From assembly GCA_039586815.1 (NCBI GenBank), contig JBDHJR010000025.1, forward strand, positions 1 to 62,283: a stretch of DNA of 62,283 nt. The letters are read 5' to 3'. This document shows positions 8,701-15,644 of this stretch, piece after piece. The notes beneath the pieces were generated by a model, which saw only the letters and a program-made list of their open reading frames with translations, searched no databases and was not told the origin of the DNA. Origin of the DNA: WVYX01 sp039586815. Its GTDB lineage: Bacteria > Gemmatimonadota > Gemmatimonadetes > Gemmatimonadales > GWC2-71-9. Every line of letters begins with the position of its first letter. Within the stretch, counting starts at the first letter, position 1. A program made the translations under genes and the position numbers.

Positions 8701-9206
8701 TTGTAGCTGGTGGCGTAGCTGACCGATGGGAACGTCACCGTGACTATGGTAGACGTGGTGGGCGACGGCACGGCATCGAGCACCGGCACGAACGTGTCGA
8801 AGCTGACACTGGCGGTAGCCGTGCGGCCCGCTTGTACCACGACGCTCGAGGCTTCGCCGTACCAATCCACCTCTCCCGCAACGAAGCCCTCGACGACCAC
8901 CCGGTACGTGCCGGGCGTGAGGTCGTCTATGCTGCCGACCCAGTTGCTGCCGCTGAGGGACAGCTGGACTTCCTTGGTCTGGGGGCCGATGGCCGTGGCG
9001 CGCGCGGCATCGAAGGCAGCGCTGCGCAGCTCCGGTTGGCTCGCGGGCGCCGCACCTTCAGGCGCGGGGTCCGGAACAGAGTCGGACGGGATCACGAACT
9101 CGAGCGCGATGGATCCAGTGGTCGCTGGCGATACCGGCTCGTCCCCGCAGGCGGCGATGAGTCCGACCGCGGCGAGCAGCAGCGATGCAGTCAGTTGATG
9201 TCTCAT
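5739..9206 (-). CDS. RCC1-repeat lipoprotein
   Basis: A 1155-residue exported lipoprotein: basic N-terminus, hydrophobic stretch and lipobox GLIAAC (Cys about 20). Residues about 30-130 hold a carboxypeptidase-regulatory-like region and about 150-230 a fibronectin III-like one. From about 440 to the end are 14 RCC1-type repeats of about 48-52 residues with the pattern AG..HTCG....AYCWG.N..GQLGDGT. Two cysteines per repeat suggest disulfides outside the cytoplasm. Fourteen repeats would make two seven-bladed propellers. ATG at 9206 is preferred because AGGTGA lies five bases before it; a GTG at 9215 overlapping the upstream stop is the alternative. It is the last gene of the kinase-pseudoprotease-RCC1 unit. 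The ligand is unknown. Confidence 0.9.
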   Translation of the reverse strand: MRHQLTASLLLAAVGLIAACGDEPVSPATTGSIALEFVIPSDSVPDPAPEGAAPASQPELRSAAFDAARATAIGPQTKEVQLSLSGSNWVGSIDDLTPGTYRVVVEGFVAGEVDWYGEASSVVVQAGRTATASVSFDTFVPVLDAVPSPTTSTIVTVTFPSVSYATSYNVQWGTDPSFGSYNTISNVTGTSVDIDVGSPGLYYVRIQAANTQVPGGIWSDSQSFRVVSTTFSGNLSVTSGGFADALTITRDPSIPWDGDEWVLIGGIEPWVVSQNLNSMAVLVPDVALGSQTMEIGGQGPGDVYQTTSFNITSEFTPNSDYTTAPDISGGPFPMDFYISLSDLETVHFLTVAPPSDLGLRVRIEWQTGADIDIYWTDAGVTQDVGNYDGATLSQPEVSTTTVPGGITWRLALFKFDWNDPISTPTSMARVRIETVSMGLITAGQNHSCGITGSGAAWCWGANFLGQLGEGGAVTFSDEPVAVAGGHSFASLDAGAYFTCGVTTSSAAYCWGQNSDGRLGDGTFTTSNAPVPVAGPLFSSVTAGGAHACAVEPGGAGHCWGSNGNGQLGDGTTTASNTPVGIGGYLWLEIEAGGSHTCGITTDGDALCWGYNFYGQLGDGTFADKSLPALVQGGHKWKDLAAGWFTSCGVTADVATGGEVYCWGAGSYLGDSHGSDSPTPVLAVSGIDSFVSVSMHGGSICAITSYGELYCWADSYYGQAGDWGEGFNLNPVSPASTEFFRSVSAGAYHTCAGTDAGTPFCWGRNLHGQVGHDYMPFLIPMNTGYSAVAIDAGRRHACLLDGSSDAYCWGTGGSGQLGDGLSTNSADPVLVSAPAPWQQIATGEDHTCGLTTGGSAYCWGFNGFGQVGDNTFNFPSTPSAVWGGGQYDFIDAGLYHTCAVVTTTGAVHCWGRNDYGQLGDNSTTDANTPQTVLGLTAAKVYGGGFHSCALDAGGNAFCWGRNNYGQLGNTSFVDQWTPVPVSLGLTFQSLQLGQYHTCGVSGPNVYCWGAGWDGQVGDGTFSNRNVPTPVGAYAAVGVGYRHSCAISGGSVSCWGDNRFGQVGNGTKTDSETSPVAGGVGYAFQQIAGGRGFTCGIITGGIVYCWGENSDGQCGVGYRGIEVTPVQVAGGLVLQAPRATAAPTRRDGKAPHRLPGR

Positions 9207-9211
9207 GGCCG

Positions 9212-10906
9212 TCACCTGTTGGGAACGCTGATGGTTATGCTGCCGGGTCCATCGGTCGGCGTGGGCGTCGACGTGGGGGTGCCGCCCTCATCGCCACCGC
9301 CACCGGCGAGGAGTGCAACCGCCACCCCCGCGGCCGCAACGCCGCCTAGCACGATTGCGATGGGGAATCCGCCTCCCCCATCCTCAGCCTCAGCCACCGC
9401 AGTGACCGGCACCTGGAGTTGTCCCACGACGTCGGGCTGCACCGCGAACTCCATGCTGCGCTGCACCTGACCCTGTCGCAGCACTTCCACGCGATAGCGC
9501 CCCATGGGCCCCGTAAAGGTCAGGGGTAGCGTCCCCATCTGGGCCGTCTCACTCCACAGCCAGGAGTCGATGGGGGTGATGCGGGCGACCACGCCGCTCG
9601 CGTCGGACGCGACCCGGATGGACCCGTACAGGTGCCGCTCCTGGCGCGCCACGACCTCGGGTGCGAGCAGCGCACCGCTCAGTACATTGGCGCTTGCGGT
9701 TTCGACCTGGCGGTCGGCCCGACCACTGACCGCCGCGGTGAGCGGCCCGACACCCAGACCCACTATGCGACCTCCCTGGTCGATCAAGGGGCCGCCCTGT
9801 GCATCAGCCGTGAGCGTGTCGCTCAGCTGGAGCATGCCGCTCCGCTCATCAGCCACGCGCGTGCCCTCGATCGCGGCAGTGCCGCAACCGGGGTGCACCA
9901 CCGCCCAGACGAACTGCCCGTCGTCCACGTCTTCGCTGATCTGGAGCGGTGATGTGAACCCAGCCGGGAGCTTGAGCAGTGCCACGTCGTCGTCCACGTC
10001 GTAGGCCGCCACAGCAATTCCCTCATCCAGGCGCTGCGCGTCGGGCAGCGTGGCTTCGATTCGTTGGGCACCGCGGATCGCCCGGTAGGTGGTGAGCAGC
10101 AGGCCGTCGGTGCTCACGACGGCTCCGGCGGCGCACGACGGCTCGACACCGAACCGGTGCACCGAGAGCCGCACCACTCTCTGCAGCGTGTGGCTGCGAA
10201 TCACGTCGGGCAGGACCGAGTCCGGGAGCTCGGCCTCGGCCACGACGGTCGGCGCCAGATCGAAAACCAGGGACGTCGTGACCCCGGGCAGCACCTCACG
10301 GGTAACCACGGCGCCCTCGTAGCCCTCGGCGAGCGCCTCGATGCGGTAGCTCCCCGGGGCGAGCGACAGGGTGCGGCCCGCCGGAAAACTGCCGACCCCT
10401 ACGATCTGACCCCGCAGCGGGATCGCTCCCGGCTCGATCCTGAGGCTGCCCTGGCCGGTGGTTGCAGCCCGGTCGGGCCAGTCCCACCGGGTGCGCGTTA
10501 CACGGTCGCCCGCGGTCGCGCTTCCCACGAAGCTGCGCGCCACCTCGACGGCGGCCACCACCTCCGGCAGGAACGTGACCCGATCTACCGGCATCTCGGG
10601 CCACTGCCGCACGGCCCAGCGGAGCCAGGACTCGGCGAGCCTCTCCTCACCTTCCTCGATGAGGATCTGGGCCATGAGCTGCACTCCTGTGGCCCATGCA
10701 TCGTCGGGTGCCCCGGTGGCGGGGTCGAGAGCGGTCCAGAGCAGCGTACGGGCGCGCTCGGACTCGAAGTCGTCGTACGCGGTCATCGCCTGCTGGATCA
10801 TGTCGCCGCGCGTTCCCTGTGCCTGAAGTGCTGTGGGAACGGCGAGCGACACCACGAGCAGGACGAAGAGACCGCCTGTTGCGGCGGCTCGTGACAGTTG
10901 GCGCAT
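9212..10906 (-). CDS. Membrane-anchored trypsin-like pseudoprotease with PEGA-like domain
   Basis: A 564-residue exported protein. A signal peptide (to about residue 29, ALQAQ) leads to a helical region (30-125), a PEGA-like beta domain (about 155-220, ending GSYRIEALAEGYEGA), then a trypsin/HtrA-like domain (about 255-410). There the His position reads TTYRAI instead of TNxHV, the Ser position reads AQGGPLI instead of NSGGPL, and only the Asp-like DDDVALLKL remains, so it should not cleave peptides. A second beta region and a hydrophobic segment (about 515-535, FPIAIVLGGVAAAGVAVALL) come near the C-terminus. It starts two bases after the kinase stop and ends against the RCC1 gene, so the three are co-expressed. 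Probably a binding or sensing module. Confidence 0.85.
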   Translation of the reverse strand: MRQLSRAAATGGLFVLLVVSLAVPTALQAQGTRGDMIQQAMTAYDDFESERARTLLWTALDPATGAPDDAWATGVQLMAQILIEEGEERLAESWLRWAVRQWPEMPVDRVTFLPEVVAAVEVARSFVGSATAGDRVTRTRWDWPDRAATTGQGSLRIEPGAIPLRGQIVGVGSFPAGRTLSLAPGSYRIEALAEGYEGAVVTREVLPGVTTSLVFDLAPTVVAEAELPDSVLPDVIRSHTLQRVVRLSVHRFGVEPSCAAGAVVSTDGLLLTTYRAIRGAQRIEATLPDAQRLDEGIAVAAYDVDDDVALLKLPAGFTSPLQISEDVDDGQFVWAVVHPGCGTAAIEGTRVADERSGMLQLSDTLTADAQGGPLIDQGGRIVGLGVGPLTAAVSGRADRQVETASANVLSGALLAPEVVARQERHLYGSIRVASDASGVVARITPIDSWLWSETAQMGTLPLTFTGPMGRYRVEVLRQGQVQRSMEFAVQPDVVGQLQVPVTAVAEAEDGGGGFPIAIVLGGVAAAGVAVALLAGGGGDEGGTPTSTPTPTDGPGSITISVPNR

Positions 10907-10908
10907 GG

Positions 10909-12783
10909 TTAGCTCCCCTGCCTCATGCGAATCTGCACTCGCATCGTCTGACCTGGTCGCAACGTCACCGTGCTATCCACCGTGACGAAGCCGTCGCGCT
11001 CGAACCGCAGCGTGTGCGGTCCCGCGGCGAGGGTATCGACCAGGCGCGTATTCGAGCCGCGAGCCGCGCCGTCTATGAAGACGTTGGCCCACGGACGTAT
11101 CAGGATTTGCAGCACGCCGCGTTGCGGCTGTGCTGGCTGCTGCACGGGCTGAACAGGTTCCGGCGGAGGCAGGCGGCGACCGGTGTAGGGCACGGTCACC
11201 CGCTCCCCTGGTGTCACGTCCACGGTGAGTGTGACAGGCTCGTACCCGCGCGCCGCCATGCGGATCTCGTGCGATCCCCCGCGCAACTCGAAGGTCGTGC
11301 CGCTACGGGTACGGCCATCTACTCTGATCGAGCCACCTCTGGGCAATCCACTAACGGTCACGCGCCCGGTCGTGGGAGGAGGAGGCTGTTGCACCGGCGC
11401 CGGCGTGACTTCGGGTATGGAATCGGTCGCCGCGACCGCGGCCGACGATTCGGCCACCGCTGTGCCCGGCTCCTCCGGCTGCGCGGGCTGTGCGTCCCCC
11501 GCAGGGGGCTGCGTAACACCCGATTCCTCGGCGGGTGTTTGGGCCGCCGGCTCCGAGCCGCGCTGGCTCATCAGGTAGATCCCGCCCGCTCCACTGCCGA
11601 GTATGATGAAGCCCAGGGTCGCCCCCAGCAGAACCGGACTTACCCTCTTGCGCTTCCTGGCTTCCACTACGGTCTTTGCAGCGGCAGCAGGGCGGGGGGT
11701 TGCCGGTGTAGCGGGGTGCGCGGGAATCGGCGTGGTGGCCAGAGAGGCATCGAAACCGGGCGGGGGCGTGGAGCTTGCCAGCGAGGGATCCGTGGGCACC
11801 ACCACGGTGGCGACCTCGCTGATCTCGGACTCGGGCGTCGGCTGGCGCAACGCCTCCACGAACGCCCGCACCGACTCGAGCCGCCGCTCCGGCTTCTTCT
11901 CCAGCGCCCTGTGAACCGCCCAGTAGACATGGCGCGGCAGCCCCGGCATCACGCTGTCCAGTGGCGGCGGCTCCACCATGCAGTGCTTGTGCAGGATCTC
12001 GATGGACGAGTCCCCCTCGAACGGGACCTGCCCCGACAGCATGCGGTAAGCCATGACGCCAACCGAGTACTGGTCGGATGCGCCGCTCACCGGCCGCCCC
12101 ATGCCCTGTTCGGGCGACATGTAGTACGGCGTGCCCACCACCGAGCCGGACGCCGTGAGGGTACCCTCCGAGAAGGCTTTAGCGATGCCGAAGTCGGTGA
12201 CGGTAACCCGCCCACGCGAGTCGAGCATCACGTTGGCTGGCTTCATGTCGCGGTGAACCACGCCGTGCTCGTGGGCGTAGTCGAGGGCCTCAGCCGCCTG
12301 ATCGAGGATCGCGATGGTCTCAGCGGCGGAGAGCCGATCCTTCTCCTTCAAGTACTCGTCGAGGGACTTCCCCTCCAGGTACTTCATGGCGTACCAGAAG
12401 ATCTTCCCGCCGGACGCGATACGATAAATCGGGATGATGGCGGGATGGTCGAGGGCAGCCGCGGTTCGCGCCTCGCGCTTGAAGCGCTCGACGCCGTGGC
12501 CGAAGGTCAGCTCAGGAGGGAGAACCTTGATGGCGACCTTGCGGTGCAGGTGGACCTCGGTCGCCAGGTACACCACCGCCATGCCGCCGCGCCCGATCGG
12601 GCGCTCGACCTCGAATTCGCCTTCAGTGTCCTCGCGGAGCAGAGATTCGAGATGGAGGAAGGAGGCGTCGTCCATCGACGCCGTGGCCGCTGCCTGCCCC
12701 TCGGCATCGGACACCTGGGAGCCGCAGTTCGGGCAGAACCGGGCGGTGTCCGGAACCGGAGTGGAGCAGAAAGCACACTGCAT
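10909..12783 (-). CDS. Ser/Thr protein kinase with zinc ribbon and two PEGA domains
   Basis: A 624-residue membrane kinase. It begins with a zinc ribbon (CAFC and CPNC, residues 3-20). The kinase domain covers about 57-320: glycine loop IGRGGMAVVYLA, lysine in VAIKVL, catalytic loop HRDMKPANV, DFGIAK, and the activation segment GTPYYMSPEQ, all intact, so it should be active. A linker rich in Ala/Pro leads to one membrane segment (about 381-403, LLGATLGFIILGSGAGGIYL). Outside the cytoplasm are two PEGA domains (about 475-540 and 555-622). It heads the minus-strand unit whose next two genes encode the pseudoprotease, also with a PEGA-like domain, and the RCC1 lipoprotein. That suggests the three form one envelope-sensing system. 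Confidence 0.92.
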   Translation of the reverse strand: MQCAFCSTPVPDTARFCPNCGSQVSDAEGQAAATASMDDASFLHLESLLREDTEGEFEVERPIGRGGMAVVYLATEVHLHRKVAIKVLPPELTFGHGVERFKREARTAAALDHPAIIPIYRIASGGKIFWYAMKYLEGKSLDEYLKEKDRLSAAETIAILDQAAEALDYAHEHGVVHRDMKPANVMLDSRGRVTVTDFGIAKAFSEGTLTASGSVVGTPYYMSPEQGMGRPVSGASDQYSVGVMAYRMLSGQVPFEGDSSIEILHKHCMVEPPPLDSVMPGLPRHVYWAVHRALEKKPERRLESVRAFVEALRQPTPESEISEVATVVVPTDPSLASSTPPPGFDASLATTPIPAHPATPATPRPAAAAKTVVEARKRKRVSPVLLGATLGFIILGSGAGGIYLMSQRGSEPAAQTPAEESGVTQPPAGDAQPAQPEEPGTAVAESSAAVAATDSIPEVTPAPVQQPPPPTTGRVTVSGLPRGGSIRVDGRTRSGTTFELRGGSHEIRMAARGYEPVTLTVDVTPGERVTVPYTGRRLPPPEPVQPVQQPAQPQRGVLQILIRPWANVFIDGAARGSNTRLVDTLAAGPHTLRFERDGFVTVDSTVTLRPGQTMRVQIRMRQGS

Positions 12784-12964
12784 ACGACCCCCCTCTCCCC
12801 CCCCACTTCACGAAGGAGTGGCTTCCTGCGCGGGAACCCACCCCGAACTTGGGCTCCCCCGGGCCGCTCGTCAACCTGATAGGGGGACTCTGCTTTGGAG
12901 ATAATACGGCGCGGGGAGCACCCCGGCCAGCAGCCGCAATCACCCGCGCCTAATGGAGATCCGG

Positions 12965-13453
12965 CTATTCCGAGGGTTGCTGCCCGGGCTCCTTCAGGAT
13001 GCTGCCCGACTGACGCGCCTGGCGCAGCTGCCGCAGGTCTTTCCTGGCGAGCCGTGCCTTGCGGCCGAAGTAGAAGAACGGCACCAGAGCAAGCCCCCCG
13101 GCGCCCCCGGCGACCACCACCTTGGCCAGCTCCAGCGACTCCGCCCCGCCCACGAGCCAGGCTACCGCCACCCCGGCCGCCACGAACACGCCGCCGAAGC
13201 TGTCCCGCAAATAGGCCATGTCGCGTCGGTACACGTTGAGGCGGCGCTCCGCATCGGTCTCGATCGCGCCCGCCGCCAGCAACGTTCCGTCGGTGGAGTA
13301 CATGGCGCCGCACTGGGGGCACACGCTCAGCGGACCGGTGAACAGGCTGCGCCACCCCAGCCCCCAATAGCGCGTCCAGCGCAGACGGCGCACCGGCTTG
13401 CGCAACATCTCGAGTCCGTGACCGCAGCGGTCGCAGCGCTTCACGTCAGCCAT
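12965..13453 (-). CDS. Zinc-ribbon membrane protein, function unknown
   Basis: A 162-residue protein. Two CxxC pairs (CDRCG at about residue 7 and CPQCG at about 45) probably bind one zinc. Two adjacent hydrophobic segments follow (about 88-104, GVFVAAGVAVAWLVGG, and 111-128, VVVAGGAGGLALVPFFYFG), then a basic tail (GRKARLARKDLRQLRQARQ). The ribbon probably faces the cytoplasm. It lies between the kinase gene and the aminotransferase on the same strand but with gaps, so it may be a single-gene unit. No family name is certain. Confidence 0.75.
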   Translation of the reverse strand: MADVKRCDRCGHGLEMLRKPVRRLRWTRYWGLGWRSLFTGPLSVCPQCGAMYSTDGTLLAAGAIETDAERRLNVYRRDMAYLRDSFGGVFVAAGVAVAWLVGGAESLELAKVVVAGGAGGLALVPFFYFGRKARLARKDLRQLRQARQSGSILKEPGQQPSE

Positions 13454-13493
13454 GCTGTGATACTACGCGTTACTCGGCATTGTGGTTACAGGA

Positions 13494-14336
13494 CTAGGGA
13501 GTGCGCGCGTGAAACTGCTCGAGCAGCCGCCGCGCCACGGGTCCGGGCTTGCCGCTGCCCACGGGTCGGCCGTCCACCTTGACGATGGGCATGACCTCCA
13601 TCGTCGTCCCCGCCAAGAACAGCTCGTCGGCCGCTCCCACGTCGGCCAGCATCACCGGATCCTCCGCCGCGGGAATGCCCTGGTCGCGGCAGATGTCGAG
13701 CACCGCCTGCCGCGTGATACTGGGCAGGATGTAATTGCTGCGCGGCGCCGTGCGCACCACGCCGCCCAAGACGGCGAAGAAGCTGGTGTGCGTGCCCTCG
13801 AGCGCCACACCGTCGCGCACCAGTATGGCCTCGTGCGCCCCGGCCTCCAGGGCGTCCTGAAACGCCATGCAGTTGGGCAGCAGCGTCACCGTCTTGATGT
13901 CGCAGCGGGTCCAGCGGTGATCCGGGGCGGTGATCACCGCCACCCCCTCGGCGGGATCCCACTTGGCCTTGAACGGCATCGTGGTGGCGTACACGGTGGG
14001 CGGGACGGGCGGGTCGGGAAACCCGTGACCGCGCACGGCCGCACCACGGGTCACCTGGATGTACACCAGTGCGTCCGCTCCTTCGAGGCCGTTGCGCCGC
14101 AGCAGCTCGTCGCACACCGCTGCCAGGCCGGGCACGTCGACGCCCTCGATGCGCAGGGCGCGCGCTCCGTTGGCCATGCGCTCCAGGTGGGACTCCATGG
14201 CATAGAACTGGCCGCCGTAGGCCCGGATCACCTCGTAGATGCCGTCGGCGAACAGAAAGCCCCGGTCATCGGGGGAGAGATGCGCTTCATCCTTCGCGAC
14301 GTATGCGCCGCTAAGATACACCGTCTCTTTCGTCAT
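13494..14336 (-). CDS. Class IV aminotransferase (D-alanine aminotransferase type)
   Basis: PLP-dependent aminotransferase of fold type IV. The 280-residue length fits D-amino-acid aminotransferase (2-oxoglutarate + D-alanine to D-glutamate + pyruvate), the closest match in my reading (N-terminal SPDDRGFLFADGIYEVIR, then catalytic lysine K148 in DIKTVTLLPN). The phosphate-binding EGTHTSFFAV (about residue 180) and the C-terminal LFLAGTTMEVMPI are present. Branched-chain or 4-amino-4-deoxychorismate activity cannot be excluded from sequence alone. It is followed after three bases by the transglutaminase-like gene. Confidence 0.88.
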   Translation of the reverse strand: MTKETVYLSGAYVAKDEAHLSPDDRGFLFADGIYEVIRAYGGQFYAMESHLERMANGARALRIEGVDVPGLAAVCDELLRRNGLEGADALVYIQVTRGAAVRGHGFPDPPVPPTVYATTMPFKAKWDPAEGVAVITAPDHRWTRCDIKTVTLLPNCMAFQDALEAGAHEAILVRDGVALEGTHTSFFAVLGGVVRTAPRSNYILPSITRQAVLDICRDQGIPAAEDPVMLADVGAADELFLAGTTMEVMPIVKVDGRPVGSGKPGPVARRLLEQFHARTP

Positions 14337-14339
14337 CCC

Positions 14340-14975
14340 TCACATCCAGTGCTTGCGCCCCCGCTTGAACGGCGTGTCACGAGGATCGTGAGTCTCGATG
14401 AACTCCCGGTACTGCCGTCGCAACCGAATATAACGCCGGTAGCTGGTGGGCATCGCACGGTGTGGTGCGTCGATCAAGAATTGCAGCACCTTCCACACGT
14501 TGCGCACCGACAGGCGCCAGTCGTACGAGCCCAGGTTCCGCAGATCCACCAGCGCGAACGCCGTGATGCGCCCCGTGAGATCGACATAGGGATCGTAGTA
14601 GCTCCGCGCGAGAGCCTCGACCGAGCGAAACACCGGCTTGCGGCCCCACAGGCCCACATCCCGCGAACCGGCCACCGCACCCCACCGTCTGTTGGTGCGG
14701 AACGCGAACAGGACGTGGTCCAGGTAGTCCCGTGACTCCAGGTCCAGCAGCAGCGGCGGGTAGCCATGCTGCTCCATCACCGCTGCCGCCGCCAGCGCGG
14801 CTTCGAGGCAATGCGCCTCGCCGCAACGCACCACGCCGCGGAACGAGCGCAGCGTGTCGCCTTCGCGCTCCCAGTTGTAATCGAGAGACCGGAGCCAACC
14901 TTGCGTCAGCAGGGGTGTACGGCAGCGCGCCACGACTCGACGCTCCGCCGGCGTGAGCTGATGGTTCCGCCTCAC
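14340..14975 (-). CDS. Putative transglutaminase-like cysteine protein
   Basis: About 211 residues from a GTG at 14975. The region CGEAHCLEAALAAAAVMEQH (about residues 46-65) followed by DHVLFAFR has the order Cys, then His, expected of the transglutaminase/NlpC-like fold, and the rest (GLWGRKPVFRSVEALARSYYDPYVD) is well formed, but the family is only a suggestion. The frame is open further upstream, but that part overlaps the DUF423 gene and looks like shadow sequence, so I begin after its stop. A CTG or other start near 15005 is possible. It is in line with DUF2007, DUF423 and the aminotransferase, probably one operon. Confidence 0.65.
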   Translation of the reverse strand: MRRNHQLTPAERRVVARCRTPLLTQGWLRSLDYNWEREGDTLRSFRGVVRCGEAHCLEAALAAAAVMEQHGYPPLLLDLESRDYLDHVLFAFRTNRRWGAVAGSRDVGLWGRKPVFRSVEALARSYYDPYVDLTGRITAFALVDLRNLGSYDWRLSVRNVWKVLQFLIDAPHRAMPTSYRRYIRLRRQYREFIETHDPRDTPFKRGRKHWM

Positions 14976-15007
14976 GGACCTGCCGCTGCTCCAACCCGCG
15001 CGGACAT

Positions 15008-15388
15008 TCAGCGCGATTCGGCGAGGGCGCCCCAGATCAGTGCGATCCAGCCCAGCAGGAAGCAGAGGCCGCCCAGCGGCGTGACCGCGCCCCACCAGCG
15101 GGCCCCGGTGAGCGCAAGGACGTAGAGGCTTCCCGAGAACACGAGAGTGCCCGCAACGAAGAGCCACCCCGCCCACAGCGTCTGGCTGGTGCCCCAGCGC
15201 GCGAAGGCAAAGGCGGCGGCCAGGATCGCCAGGGCGTGGTACATCTGGTAGCGCGCTCCAGTCTCGAACACCGCAAGGAGCTCGGGTGTGAGGCGGGGGC
15301 GCAGCGCATGCGCTCCGAACGCCCCCAGAGCCACGGCAATCAGGGCCGAGACGCCGCCCAGCGCGGCCAGCAGGCGATCGGGCGTCAT
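15008..15388 (-). CDS. DUF423 family membrane protein
   Basis: A 126-residue integral membrane protein with four hydrophobic segments and the family opening (LAALGGVSALIAVALGAFGA, then HALRPRLTPE). Members are small inner-membrane proteins (YgdD type) of unknown role. The start is ATG at 15388, overlapping the DUF2007 stop by four bases (ATGA), so it is translationally coupled to that gene. The frame is open upstream but does not resemble protein there. Confidence 0.88.
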   Translation of the reverse strand: MTPDRLLAALGGVSALIAVALGAFGAHALRPRLTPELLAVFETGARYQMYHALAILAAAFAFARWGTSQTLWAGWLFVAGTLVFSGSLYVLALTGARWWGAVTPLGGLCFLLGWIALIWGALAESR

Positions 15389-15621
15389 GCTCCCTCGCCG
15401 GGGAGCGCCCCGGCGTCCTGCAAGGTCTGCTTGGCCTGTGCCTCGTCCTGCGGTCGCACCAGAACCGTGGTGCCGCCCGGTCCCAATCCCAGTTGCGCGC
15501 CCTCGCGGGACTGGATCACGTACGGAATATCCGCGCCCAGCAGCAGACCCGCCGCCGTCTCGGCTTCCATCCGTGTCCGGTAGTTGGCCACCGCCACCAG
15601 TCTCTCTTCGTCTTGCGTCAT
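15385..15621 (-). CDS. DUF2007 domain protein
   Basis: A 78-residue protein of the family named putative signal-transducing protein: VAVANYRTRMEAETAAGLLL, then IPYVIQSREG, ending GGTTVLVRPQDEAQAKQTL. It has a single ferredoxin-like fold and no catalytic residues. It comes first in the DUF2007-DUF423 pair and overlaps it by four bases. The function of the family is not established. Confidence 0.82.
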   Translation of the reverse strand: MTQDEERLVAVANYRTRMEAETAAGLLLGADIPYVIQSREGAQLGLGPGGTTVLVRPQDEAQAKQTLQDAGALPGEGA

Positions 15622-15644
15622 GAGTCAGTCGCTCGTCATTGGGG

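Noticed and set aside
9212..10906. Active HtrA-type protease
   Set aside because: His and Ser of the triad are replaced by Arg and Gln.
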